From NCBI GenBank assembly GCA_017997515.1, contig JAGOEY010000018.1, positions 9,281 through 15,648 of the forward strand: DNA of 6,368 nucleotides, read 5' to 3'. The notes beneath the pieces were generated by a model. The model worked only from the letters and a program-made list of their open reading frames with translations. It was not told where the DNA came from and made no database searches. How positions within the stretch are numbered: the first letter of the stretch is position 1; each line of letters begins with the position of its first letter. The position numbers and the translations under genes were made by a program. This document shows, in pieces, positions 1 through 6,308 of the stretch. This stretch comes from Burkholderiaceae bacterium (GTDB lineage: Bacteria > Pseudomonadota > Gammaproteobacteria > Burkholderiales > Burkholderiaceae).

Positions 1-830
1 GCATTTCGCGCACCCTGGATCTGTACCACCGCTCCTCCAAGCCGTACCAAGACCAGGGCGGTAACTACGAGTTGGTCACCCAAGGTGCGAGTGTGCGTTT
101 TGGTGTGCCCTTCAGCGAAACCGACACCGTGTTTTTCGGCGGCGGTCTGGAGCGCACCACCATCAAGCCGGGCACCAACATGCCTGCGGTTTATCTGGCC
201 TACGCGGAAGAGTTTGGCTACACCAGCCTGGCGGTTCCACTCACCATTGGCTGGTCGCGTGACAGCCGCGACAGTGCACTGGTACCCAATTCGGGTCTGT
301 ACCAGCGCCTGAACACCGAATGGTCGGTGGCGGGGGATGCACGTTACCTGCGTGCCAACTACCAGATCCAGCAGTACATCCCGCTGAACAAACAGTTCAC
401 GCTGGCATTTAACGGTGAAGCCGGTTGGGGCAAGGGACTGAACGGGCAGCCTTTCCCGGTTTTCAAGAATTTCTATTCCGGTGGCTTGGGTTCGGTGCGT
501 GGTTTTGACCAGGGTACCCTGGGCCCACGTGACGTGACGGGTTCTTCTATTGGTGGACCGAAGAAAATCACGTTGAACGCGGAGGTGATTGCGCCGTTCC
601 CCGGTGCAGGAAATGACCGGACCTTACGTATTTTTGCATTCACCGACGTCGGCAACGTGTTTGGTGAAGACCAAAAGCTGACCGTCTCTGATCTGCGGGC
701 TTCCGTAGGTGTTGGTCTGAGCTGGATTTCGCCCATTGGCCCGTTGCGGATTGCATTTGCCAATCCGTTGCGCAAGCAGGCGGGCGATAGAATCCAGAAA
801 TTGCAATTCCAAATTGGTACATCCTTCTAA
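1..830 (+). CDS. bamA: BamA, outer-membrane protein assembly factor (C-terminal part; 5' end outside window)
   Basis: This is the central subunit of the BAM complex, which folds and inserts beta-barrel proteins into the outer membrane. Only the last 275 codons are present (reading frame begins at base 3), so the POTRA domains and the first barrel strands lie to the left of the window. What is visible is an Omp85/bacterial surface antigen barrel: alternating polar/hydrophobic strands, the signature loop-6 VRGF motif (bases 495-506, in a GGLGSVRGFDQG context), and a C-terminal beta-signal ending in Phe (FQIGTSF, then TAA). The stop overlaps the ATG of the next gene by one base (TAATG), pointing to translational coupling with skp. 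The bamA-skp-lpxD order is the classic proteobacterial one. A TamA or other Omp85 paralogue is unlikely given this neighbourhood. Confidence 0.96.
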   Translation, partial: ISRTLDLYHRSSKPYQDQGGNYELVTQGASVRFGVPFSETDTVFFGGGLERTTIKPGTNMPAVYLAYAEEFGYTSLAVPLTIGWSRDSRDSALVPNSGLYQRLNTEWSVAGDARYLRANYQIQQYIPLNKQFTLAFNGEAGWGKGLNGQPFPVFKNFYSGGLGSVRGFDQGTLGPRDVTGSSIGGPKKITLNAEVIAPFPGAGNDRTLRIFAFTDVGNVFGEDQKLTVSDLRASVGVGLSWISPIGPLRIAFANPLRKQAGDRIQKLQFQIGTSF

Positions 831-1351
831 TGAACACTTTTTCTCGTCAATGGACCCTGGGCTTGGTCATGGGTCTGGCTGCAGTGGCAGCTCCTGCCTA
901 CGCTGAGGATTTCCGCGCGGGCTTCGTCAACACCGACCGCATCTTCCGCGAAGCGGTGCCTGCCAAGGCAGCGCAGACCAAACTCGAACAAGAGTTCTCG
1001 CGCCGCGAGAAGGAAATCGTGGATGCGGGTAACACACTGAAGAGCGCTTCGGAAAAGTTCGAGCGTGAAGCGCCCACCATGGCCGAAAGCCAGCGCGTCA
1101 ACCGCCAGAAACAACTGGTGGAACAGGACCGTGACTTCCAGCGCAAGCGCCGTGAGTTCCAGGAAGACCTGAACTCCCGTAAGAACGAAGAGCTGCAACA
1201 GGTGCTGGAACGCGCCAACCGCATCATCAAACAAGTGGCCGAAGCCGAGAAGTACGACGTGATCCTGCAGGAAGCCGTTTACTTCAACCCTAAGCTCGAC
1301 ATCACTGACAAGGTGATCAAGGCGCTGAACGCTGCTGGCACTGGCAAGTAA
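830..1351 (+). CDS. skp: Skp/OmpH family periplasmic chaperone
   Basis: This is a periplasmic holdase that binds unfolded outer-membrane proteins after Sec export and helps deliver them to BAM. The 173-aa product (E. coli Skp is about 161 aa) begins with a typical signal peptide: a short N-region with Arg6, a hydrophobic core around residues 9-21 and an Ala-Tyr-Ala site, so cleavage is expected after residue 25. The mature protein opens with a strand of the OmpH type ([12 protein letters not shown]). A long, highly charged Glu/Lys/Arg/Gln-rich helical stretch follows, about residues 45-130, matching the coiled-coil tentacles of the trimer. The C-terminus ([13 protein letters not shown], then [11 protein letters not shown]) is the closing strand and helix typical of the family. 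The ATG overlaps the bamA stop and has no clear Shine-Dalgarno sequence, so re-initiation from bamA is likely. Confidence 0.94.
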   Translation: MNTFSRQWTLGLVMGLAAVAAPAYAEDFRAGFVNTDRIFREAVPAKAAQTKLEQEFSRREKEIVDAGNTLKSASEKFEREAPTMAESQRVNRQKQLVEQDRDFQRKRREFQEDLNSRKNEELQQVLERANRIIKQVAEAEKYDVILQEAVYFNPKLDITDKVIKALNAAGTGK

Positions 1352-1374
1352 GCCAGTTGCGCGGGTTGACACGG

Positions 1375-2361
1375 GTGGCATTGCGTCTCGGCTCCATTGT
1401 TGAAGCACTCGGAGGAGAACTGTGGGGTGATGCAGCCCTGCAGATCACGGCCCTGGCGCCCCTGGAGTCAGCCACCCCTGCCGACCTGAGTTTTCTCAGC
1501 AACCCACGCTACCAACAGCAACTCGCCGCCTCCCAGGCGGCGTGTGTCATTGTGGGGCCGGCCATGCGCGATGTGGCCGTTGCGCGCGGTGCCTGTATCG
1601 TCACCGACCAGCCGTACCTCTATTTCGCCCGCGTCACCCAGCTCTGGAAGAAAAGCCAGGGTCGTGGTGCGCCGGTGGGGATCCATCCCAGCGCGGTGGT
1701 GGACGTGGACGCCGATGTGCATCCCACCGCGTCCGTGGGGCCGTTGTGTGTGGTGGAGCGGGGTGCCCGTATTGGTGCCCATACCGTGCTGAAGTCCCGC
1801 GTGACGGTGGGAGAAGACTGCCACATCGGTGAACGTTGCATCGTGCATGCCGGTGTGGTGATTGGGGCAGACGGCTTTGGTTTTGCCCCCAATCCCAGTG
1901 CCGCCGGTGCCTGGGAAAAAATTGAGCAGCTGGGGGCCGTGGTGATCGGCAACGACGTCGAAATTGGTGCCAACACCTGTATCGACCGGGGAGCCCTGGC
2001 CGACACCGTGCTCGAAGACGGCGTCAAACTCGACAACCTGGTGCAGATCGGCCACAACGTGCGGGTGGGAAAACACAGCGCCATGGCCGGGTGTGTGGGT
2101 ATTGCGGGCAGCGCCACCATCGGTGCCCACTGTACCGTGGGCGGCGGGGCCATCGTGCTGGGGCACCTGAGCCTGGCCGACCATGTGAATATTTCTGCCG
2201 CGACGGTGGTGACCCGCACGATTTCAGAGCCGGGCCACTACACTGGAATGTTTCCCATCGATGACAATGCGCGCTGGGAAAAAAACGCTGCAACACTCAA
2301 ACAACTGCACACTTTGCGCGAGCGCATCAAAGCGCTGGAGCGAACGCTGAAAGCAGCATGA
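1375..2361 (+). CDS. lpxD: LpxD, UDP-3-O-(3-hydroxyacyl)glucosamine N-acyltransferase
   Basis: This is the third step of lipid A synthesis: N-acylation of UDP-3-O-acyl-glucosamine from 3-hydroxyacyl-ACP in the cytoplasm. I chose the GTG at 1375 (328 aa) because it gives the usual LpxD beginning ([15 protein letters not shown]). The frame is open upstream to TTG codons at 1357 and 1366, but those add residues not expected in the family. The N-terminal uridine-binding domain (about residues 1-95) includes [10 protein letters not shown] left-handed beta-helix of I/V-G-x-x hexapeptides follows (about residues 100-280), containing the DGFGFAP motif. The catalytic His is His227 in VQIGHN (E. coli His239), and His264 matches E. 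coli His276. The C-terminal helix ends [15 protein letters not shown]. The residue matching the E. coli acyl ruler Met290 is Val278. The gene sits 23 bp after skp and 16 bp before fabZ. Confidence 0.97.
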   Translation: MALRLGSIVEALGGELWGDAALQITALAPLESATPADLSFLSNPRYQQQLAASQAACVIVGPAMRDVAVARGACIVTDQPYLYFARVTQLWKKSQGRGAPVGIHPSAVVDVDADVHPTASVGPLCVVERGARIGAHTVLKSRVTVGEDCHIGERCIVHAGVVIGADGFGFAPNPSAAGAWEKIEQLGAVVIGNDVEIGANTCIDRGALADTVLEDGVKLDNLVQIGHNVRVGKHSAMAGCVGIAGSATIGAHCTVGGGAIVLGHLSLADHVNISAATVVTRTISEPGHYTGMFPIDDNARWEKNAATLKQLHTLRERIKALERTLKAA

Positions 2362-2381
2362 ACGGAAGAACAACTCGATGA
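2358..2381 (+). other. Possible 7-codon mini-ORF coupling lpxD to fabZ
   Basis: An ATG overlaps the lpxD stop (ATGA, 2358-2361) and opens a seven-residue frame, MNGRTTR, whose TGA (2379-2381) overlaps both tandem ATG codons of fabZ. Ribosomes ending lpxD could therefore re-initiate, translate it and hand over to fabZ. It also contains the purine-rich GGAAG that is the probable fabZ ribosome binding site. The arrangement is directly visible in the sequence. That it is translated is only an inference, and a chance overlap is quite possible. Confidence 0.25.
2364..2368 (+). promoter_or_regulatory. Ribosome binding site for fabZ
   Basis: GGAAG lies 9 bases before the first of two tandem ATG codons (2378 and 2381). 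It is the only recognisable Shine-Dalgarno sequence at a gene start in this window. The other genes start by overlap or with weak signals. Its spacing suits either ATG. Confidence 0.55.
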
Positions 2382-2818
2382 TGGATATCCACGCAATTCT
2401 CAAGCAACTGCCCCACCGCTACCCCTTTCTGCTGGTAGACAAGGTCATCGAGCTGGAGAGCAACACGCGCATCAGAGCGATCAAGAACGTCACCTTCAAC
2501 GAGCCGTACTTTGGTGGGCATTTCCCGGGCCGCCCCGTGATGCCCGGCGTGCTGATTCTGGAAGCCCTGGCCCAGGCTGCAGGCCTGCTGGCGTTTGACG
2601 CCATGGGCAAGGTGCCCGACGAGAACAACATCTACTACTTCGTGGGTATCGATGGCGCGCGCTTCAAGCGCCCGGTGGAGCCAGGTGACCAGCTCATCCT
2701 CACCATCACCATCGACCGCGTGCGGGGCGGCATCTGGAAGTTCAAAGGTGTGGCCACCGTGGGTGACGAGGTGGCGTGTGAAGCCGAACTGATGTGCACC
2801 ATGCGGGCCGTGAACTGA
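2378..2818 (+). CDS. fabZ: FabZ, 3-hydroxyacyl-[acyl-carrier-protein] dehydratase
   Basis: FabZ dehydrates (3R)-hydroxyacyl-ACP to trans-2-enoyl-ACP in type II fatty acid synthesis. It competes with LpxA and LpxD for 3-hydroxyacyl-ACP, which explains its place between their genes. The product is 146 aa, the normal family length, and is a single hot-dog domain. The N-terminal [11 protein letters not shown] motif is at residues 11-21. The catalytic His48 lies in [14 protein letters not shown] and the catalytic Glu62 in ILEALAQ. The C-terminal strands include [26 protein letters not shown] sequence and VACEAELMC. Two tandem ATGs are present; the second (2381) would remove only one residue. The stop is one base before the lpxA GTG, so coupling is expected. 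FabA is ruled out by the family motifs and the lpx context. Confidence 0.98.
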   Translation: MMDIHAILKQLPHRYPFLLVDKVIELESNTRIRAIKNVTFNEPYFGGHFPGRPVMPGVLILEALAQAAGLLAFDAMGKVPDENNIYYFVGIDGARFKRPVEPGDQLILTITIDRVRGGIWKFKGVATVGDEVACEAELMCTMRAVN

Positions 2819-2819
2819 C

Positions 2820-3608
2820 GTGGGCCTGATCCACCCCACAGCCATCGTTGCAGAGGGCGCGCACCTGGACCCTTCGGTCAGCGTGGGGCCTTATGCGGTC
2901 ATCGGCCCCCATGTCACCATGGGCGCACGCACCACTGTGGGCGCACATTGCGTGATCGAGGGCCACACGACCATCGGTGCGGACAACCGGATTTTCCAGT
3001 TCAGCTCCCTGGGCGCTGTGCCGCAGGACAAGAAATATGCCGGTGAGCCCACGCAACTGGTGATTGGCGACCGCAACACCATCCGCGAGTTCTGCACCTT
3101 CAACCTGGGTACCGCACAGGACGCGGGTGTGACCCGTATCGGTGACGACAACTGGATCATGGCCTACGTGCACATTGCACACGACTGTGTGCTGGGCAAC
3201 CAGATCACGATGGCCAACAACGCCACGCTGGCCGGCCACGTGGAAGTCGGCGATTGGGCCACCGTCGGCGGCCTCACGGGTGTGCTGCAACGTATGCGTA
3301 TTGGTGCCCACACCATGGTGGGGTTTGCCAGCCATGTGGGCAAGGACGTGCCCCCTTTTATGGTGGTGGACGGCAACCCGCTGGCCGTGCGGGCAGTGAA
3401 CCTGGTCGGTTTGCGCCGCCGTGATTTCTCCGCCGAGCGCCTGGCCGCCATCCGCGACATGCACAAAATCATTTACCGCCAGGGCAAAACCCTGGACGAA
3501 GCCCGCACTGCTATCCAGGCCCTGGCGATCGACATGCCCGAAGCGGCTGCCGATATTGCGCTGATGGACAACTTCCTGGGCAGCTCCGTCAGCGGTATAG
3601 CGCGTTGA
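2820..3608 (+). CDS. lpxA: LpxA, acyl-ACP--UDP-N-acetylglucosamine O-acyltransferase
   Basis: LpxA catalyses the first step of lipid A synthesis, moving a 3-hydroxyacyl chain from ACP to the 3-OH of UDP-GlcNAc. The GTG start is chosen because it gives the expected beginning [10 protein letters not shown] and 262 aa, the same length as E. coli LpxA. Residues 1 to about 185 are hexapeptide repeats forming a left-handed beta-helix; the rest is the helical C-terminal domain ([27 protein letters not shown]). The catalytic base is His121 in HIAHDC (E. coli His125). His118 and His140 match E. coli His122 and His144. Against remembered E. coli sequence there are unusual changes: Leu156 for His160, Phe169 for the Gly173 acyl ruler, Asn95-Leu96 for His99-Arg100, and Pro in place of His191. 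A bulky residue at the ruler predicts a short acyl chain. The frame is intact, with no sign of decay. Confidence 0.97.
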   Translation: MGLIHPTAIVAEGAHLDPSVSVGPYAVIGPHVTMGARTTVGAHCVIEGHTTIGADNRIFQFSSLGAVPQDKKYAGEPTQLVIGDRNTIREFCTFNLGTAQDAGVTRIGDDNWIMAYVHIAHDCVLGNQITMANNATLAGHVEVGDWATVGGLTGVLQRMRIGAHTMVGFASHVGKDVPPFMVVDGNPLAVRAVNLVGLRRRDFSAERLAAIRDMHKIIYRQGKTLDEARTAIQALAIDMPEAAADIALMDNFLGSSVSGIAR

Positions 3609-3619
3609 CCTCCTCGACG

Positions 3620-4771
3620 ATGGCTGCACCCCGCGTCGCCATGGTAGCGGGCGAAGCCTCCGGTGACCTGCTTGCAGGTTTGGTGCTGGACGGCCTGCGT
3701 GCCCGCTGGCCCGACCTGCAGGCCACAGGGATCGGCGGGCCGCAGATGGTGCAGCGCGGCTTCCAGGCCAACTGGCCCAGCGACAAACTGGCCGTACACG
3801 GCTACAGCATCGAAGTGTTCCGCCGTCTGGGCGAATTACTCCGCATTCGCAAACAGCTGCGTGAACGCCTGCTGCGTGAGCGCCCCGACGTGTTTGTGGG
3901 GGTGGACGCACCCGACTTCAACCTGGGGCTGGAGGCTGCACTCAAGGCCCAGGGCATTCCGACCGTGCATTTTGTCTGCCCATCCATCTGGGCCTGGCGT
4001 GCCGACCGGGTCGAGAAAATCCGCCGCGCGGCCGACCATGTGTTGTGTATCTTCCCGTTCGAGCCCGCTTTGCTCGCAGAACATGGCATTGCCGCGACCT
4101 ATGTGGGCCACCCGCTGGCCAGTGTGATCCCGCTGCAGCCGGACCGGGCGGCCGCGCGGCACAAGCTGGGCCTGGAAGAAGGCGACGACGTGGTCGCCAT
4201 CCTGCCGGGCAGTCGCAAGTCGGAAGTGCGCTACCTGGCTATGCGGTTCTTTCTGGCTGCAGCGCTTATGCAGCGGGCGCAACATGCTATTAAATTTGTA
4301 GTTCCGGCCGTTCCCTCCTTGCGTGCCGAGATCGAAGCCATTGCGGCACAGGCCGACATGGCGGGCCGTATCCAGATCGTGACGGGCCAGTCGCACACTG
4401 TGCTGGCTGCGTGTGACGTAACGCTGATTGCCAGCGGCACAGCCACGCTGGAAGCCGCCTTGTTCAAGCGGCCCATGGTCATTGCCTACAACATGCATTG
4501 GCTGTCGTGGAAACTGATGAAGCGGAAACAGCTTCAGCCTTGGGTCGGCCTGCCGAACATTCTGTGCCACGACTTTGTGGTGCCCGAGCTGCTGCAGGAT
4601 GCGGCCCACCCCGCAGCCCTGGCAGACGCCACGATGCAGTGGCTCGACGCCAAAGGCTCTGCGAGAATTGCGGCCCTCGAAGCACAATTCACCACGCTGC
4701 ACCACACGCTGCAGCGCGACACCGCCCAGTTAGCCACCGATGCCATCCAGAAAATTATTGACAAAACCTGA
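3620..4771 (+). CDS. lpxB: LpxB, lipid-A-disaccharide synthase
   Basis: LpxB condenses UDP-2,3-diacylglucosamine with lipid X into the beta-1,6-linked lipid A disaccharide at the inner face of the cytoplasmic membrane (glycosyltransferase family 19). The ATG at 3620 gives 383 aa, beside 382 for E. coli. A TTG at 3605, overlapping the lpxA stop as TTGA, would add five residues and cannot be excluded; neither has a good Shine-Dalgarno sequence. Motifs in order: VAGEASGD (residues 9-16); VDAPDFNL with Asp96 and Asp99 (Asp96 matches essential E. coli Asp98); [31 protein letters not shown] with Arg199 (E. coli Arg201); and near the C-terminus [24 protein letters not shown]. An AT-rich stretch at 4277-4309 encodes [11 protein letters not shown] and resembles one in the methyltransferase gene. 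The 3' end overlaps rnhB by 32 bp. Confidence 0.97.
   Translation: MAAPRVAMVAGEASGDLLAGLVLDGLRARWPDLQATGIGGPQMVQRGFQANWPSDKLAVHGYSIEVFRRLGELLRIRKQLRERLLRERPDVFVGVDAPDFNLGLEAALKAQGIPTVHFVCPSIWAWRADRVEKIRRAADHVLCIFPFEPALLAEHGIAATYVGHPLASVIPLQPDRAAARHKLGLEEGDDVVAILPGSRKSEVRYLAMRFFLAAALMQRAQHAIKFVVPAVPSLRAEIEAIAAQADMAGRIQIVTGQSHTVLAACDVTLIASGTATLEAALFKRPMVIAYNMHWLSWKLMKRKQLQPWVGLPNILCHDFVVPELLQDAAHPAALADATMQWLDAKGSARIAALEAQFTTLHHTLQRDTAQLATDAIQKIIDKT
4277..4309 (+). repeat. AT-rich 33-bp dispersed motif, copy 1 (inside lpxB)
   Basis: This segment follows the pattern GCGCAA-N3-GCTATTAAA-N4-TAGT-N3-GGCC and matches the copy at 5582-5614 at 23 of 33 bases without gaps. It uses the AT-rich codons GCT ATT AAA in an otherwise strongly GC-ending gene. 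CTAT and GTAG arms could pair in RNA with one G-U. It lies in the same reading frame as the other copy (AQxAIKxxV). Whether it is a true repeat or chance similarity in coding sequence is not settled. Confidence 0.4.
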
Positions 4772-5372
4772 ACAGGTGCCGCTGGCCTGGAGCCCGCGCG
4801 GGCTGGTGGCGGGGGTGGACGAAGCCGGGCGTGGGCCCCTGGCCGGGCCGGTGGTCGCGGCCGCCGTCATCCTGGACGCGCGCCAGCCCATCGCAGGCCT
4901 GGCCGACTCCAAAAAACTCACCGCGTTGCGGCGTGAAAAACTGTTCGACGAGATCCTGGCCAAAGCCCTGTGCTGCTCGATTGCCGAGGCGAGCGTCGAA
5001 GAGATCGAACGCCTCAACATCCTGCAGGCCACCATGCTGGCCATGCAACGCGCCGTGGAAGGCCTGCGCCTCAAACCCGGCCATGTGCTGGTGGACGGCA
5101 ACCGCTTGCCCACCCTGGGCATGACGAGTGAAGCCATTGTGAAGGGCGACGCCACCGTGCCAGCCATTTCTGCCGCGTCCATCCTGGCCAAGGTCACCCG
5201 CGACCGCTGGTGCGCGCAGGTGGACGTGGACTACCCGCAGTACGGCTTTGCCGGGCACAAGGGCTACGGCACGGCCGCGCACCTGCAGGCGCTGCAGGAC
5301 CACGGTGCCTGCCCCTTGCACCGCAAAACCTTTGCACCCGTGACGGCCGTTGTCTCCCAGGCGCTGCGATGA
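4740..5372 (+). CDS. rnhB: Ribonuclease HII
   Basis: RNase HII cuts the RNA strand of RNA-DNA hybrids and starts removal of single ribonucleotides misincorporated in DNA. The 210-aa product has all four metal-binding acidic residues: Asp27 and Glu28 in [13 protein letters not shown], Asp119 in LVDGNRLP, and Asp137 in VKGDATVP (E. coli Asp16, Glu17, Asp108, Asp126). DSKKL (residues 56-60) and [13 protein letters not shown] also fit; [10 protein letters not shown] is in the C-terminal region. The start is uncertain. ATG 4740 lies within the lpxB 3' end and lacks a Shine-Dalgarno sequence, while a GTG at 4776 would give a product 12 residues shorter beginning just after the lpxB stop. Both keep the whole domain. 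The lpxB-rnhB order is conserved widely in proteobacteria. The gene ends in an ATGA overlap with the methyltransferase. Confidence 0.97.
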   Translation: MPSRKLLTKPEQVPLAWSPRGLVAGVDEAGRGPLAGPVVAAAVILDARQPIAGLADSKKLTALRREKLFDEILAKALCCSIAEASVEEIERLNILQATMLAMQRAVEGLRLKPGHVLVDGNRLPTLGMTSEAIVKGDATVPAISAASILAKVTRDRWCAQVDVDYPQYGFAGHKGYGTAAHLQALQDHGACPLHRKTFAPVTAVVSQALR

Positions 5373-6145
5373 GTTCTGACCCCATCGTCCATATCCAGTC
5401 GCGCGACAACCCGCTGCTGAAAGAATTACGCCGTCTGTCGCAAGACAGCACCGCCTACCGCAAACAAGGCCGTGTCTGGCTCGAAGGGGATCACCTGTGC
5501 CGTGCCGCGCTGGCACGTGGCTGGAAGCCCGCTGCGGCCCTGTTTTCAGAGTCTTTTTGGCCTCTGGCGCAGGCGCAGTATGCGCAAGCAGCTATTAAAA
5601 CCATAGTGTTGGCCGACAGCTTGTTTGCCGATCTGAGCAGCCTGGAATCCCCCGCAAACATGGGTTTTGTGGTGGACCTGCCCGCTGCCGCCCCATTCGA
5701 CCCACACGCGGCCAGTGTGGTGCTGGACCGGGTGCAGGACGCGGGCAACGTGGGCTCCATCCTGCGCAGTGCGGGGGCCTTTGGCTTCAAACAGATCATT
5801 GCCCTCAAAGGTTCTGCTGCCTTGTGGAGCCCCAAGGTGCTGCGGGCCGGCATGGGTGCCCATTTCGACCTGCGGATGGTCGAAGCCGTCACGCCCGAGG
5901 CGTTGGAGGCGCTGGCCGTGCCGCTGCTGGTTACCAGCTCCCACGGCGGTGCCTACCTGCACCAGGCCGATCTGCCCTGGCCCTGCGCCTGGGTTTTGGG
6001 CCACGAAGGGCAGGGCGTGTCACCCGCGCTGGAAGCCCGCGCCGCCCAGCGCATCCGCATCGCCCAGCCGGGTGGTGAGGAGTCGCTGAATGTGGCTGCT
6101 GCTGCGGCGATCTGCCTGCATACGAGCGGGGCAGGGCGGGCGTAA
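5369..6145 (+). CDS. SpoU/TrmH-family RNA 2'-O-ribose methyltransferase
   Basis: This is predicted to transfer methyl from S-adenosylmethionine to a ribose 2'-OH of rRNA or tRNA; the target cannot be read from sequence. The 258-aa product starts at the ATG in the ATGA overlap with rnhB. The frame is open further upstream, but that stretch is only the rnhB shadow. Residues about 5-95 form an L30e-like substrate-binding domain ([24 protein letters not shown]). Residues about 105-258 carry the three SPOUT knot motifs: motif 1 [17 protein letters not shown] with Asn127 and catalytic-type Arg133; motif 2 [10 protein letters not shown] with Glu213; motif 3 [19 protein letters not shown] with Ser239 and Asn241. 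It resembles the TsnR/YsgA/RlmB branch, but I cannot name a specific enzyme. Being last in the operon fits housekeeping co-transcription rather than a lipid A role. An AT-rich motif shared with lpxB lies at 5582-5614. Confidence 0.93.
   Translation: MSSDPIVHIQSRDNPLLKELRRLSQDSTAYRKQGRVWLEGDHLCRAALARGWKPAAALFSESFWPLAQAQYAQAAIKTIVLADSLFADLSSLESPANMGFVVDLPAAAPFDPHAASVVLDRVQDAGNVGSILRSAGAFGFKQIIALKGSAALWSPKVLRAGMGAHFDLRMVEAVTPEALEALAVPLLVTSSHGGAYLHQADLPWPCAWVLGHEGQGVSPALEARAAQRIRIAQPGGEESLNVAAAAAICLHTSGAGRA
5582..5614 (+). repeat. AT-rich 33-bp dispersed motif, copy 2 (inside the methyltransferase gene)
   Basis: This is the second copy of the pattern GCGCAA-N3-GCTATTAAA-N4-TAGT-N3-GGCC. The arms CTAT and ATAG are perfect complements around a 7-base loop, so a short hairpin is possible. 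It encodes [11 protein letters not shown] in the linker region between the substrate-binding and SPOUT domains, where sequence constraint should be loose. From memory, AGCTATTAAAA-like sequences are frequent in Comamonadaceae genomes; I could not check this here. Confidence 0.45.
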
Positions 6146-6161
6146 TCTGAAATACCCCCGC

Positions 6162-6180
6162 AGCGCCTTCAGTGCTTTTT
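6162..6180 (+). terminator. Weak intrinsic-terminator-like hairpin after the operon
   Basis: AGCGC (6162-6166) pairs with GTGCT (6172-6176) with one G-U pair and a CTTCA loop. The sequence runs straight into five T residues (6176-6180), 17 bases after the methyltransferase stop. Position and shape suit the end of this transcript, but the stem has only five pairs and the T-run is short, so termination may be partial. Confidence 0.4.
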
Positions 6181-6202
6181 GCCTCAAGGATGCGATGCTG
6201 GT

Positions 6203-6257
6203 GGCTGGGTGGAGCCTGTTCCACGGCGTTGGCCGGGGCCCAATCGGGCTCCAAGCC
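6203..6257 (+). repeat. Imperfect 11-bp inverted repeat in the intergenic tail
   Basis: TGGAGCC (6210-6216) is complementary to GGCTCCA (6247-6253), and the stem extends with GGCT (6203-6206) against AGCC (6254-6257) across a 3-base GGG bulge. The loop is 30 bases and contains its own possible TTGG/CCAA hairpin around GGGGCCC. It may be a structured 3' end of the operon transcript or part of the regulatory region of the next gene. Confidence 0.35.
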
Positions 6258-6265
6258 CAGGGATA

Positions 6266-6285
6266 TTCTGTAAAACATGGCAGAA
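6266..6285 (+). promoter_or_regulatory. Possible operator dyad (LexA-like)
   Basis: TTCTG (6266-6270) and CAGAA (6281-6285) form a perfect 5-bp dyad with a 10-base spacer. Read as a LexA-type site it is CTGT-N8-GCAG (6268-6283), one base from the CTGT-N8-ACAG consensus, with an A-rich centre. It overlaps where the -35 box for the TACAAT at 6303 would lie. Short dyads occur by chance, so this is tentative. Confidence 0.2.
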
Positions 6286-6302
6286 ACCCTTGGTCTCCGG
6301 GC

Positions 6303-6308
6303 TACAAT
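6303..6308 (+). promoter_or_regulatory. Candidate -10 box of a promoter for a gene beyond the right edge
   Basis: TACAAT is one base from the sigma-70 TATAAT consensus and lies in an otherwise non-coding stretch. The window ends in AAAGAG (6363-6368), which could begin a ribosome binding site. No good TTGACA is seen at the proper distance (6280-6285 reads GCAGAA), so if real it would need an activator or be weak. The downstream gene is not visible. In several Burkholderiales ppsR/ppsA lie near here, but nothing in the window shows that. Confidence 0.3.

Noticed and set aside
1411..1432. Strong GGAGGAG Shine-Dalgarno-like sequence followed by GTG and ATG inside lpxD
   Set aside because: The bases encode the conserved Gly-Gly-Glu of the LpxD N-terminus. 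The following ATG (1430) is out of frame and reaches a stop after about 20 codons, so an internal gene is not supported.
2820..3608. Possibility that LpxA is an inactive or divergent paralogue because of its His160 and other substitutions
   Set aside because: The gene is full length, in its normal operon position, with catalytic His121 and all the hexapeptide repeats, and no second lpxA is visible. Altered selectivity is more likely than loss of function.
2742..3911. 389-codon open frame on the - strand opposite lpxA and lpxB
   Set aside because: It is a long antisense shadow of GC-rich genes. Its His/Gly/Val-rich composition mirrors the hexapeptide repeats, and lpxA and lpxB are both intact with all motifs.
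5210..5368. Upstream extension of the methyltransferase frame (53 codons)
   Set aside because: This is the +1 shadow of the rnhB C-terminus. The ATGA overlap at 5369 gives a product starting right before the conserved substrate-binding domain.
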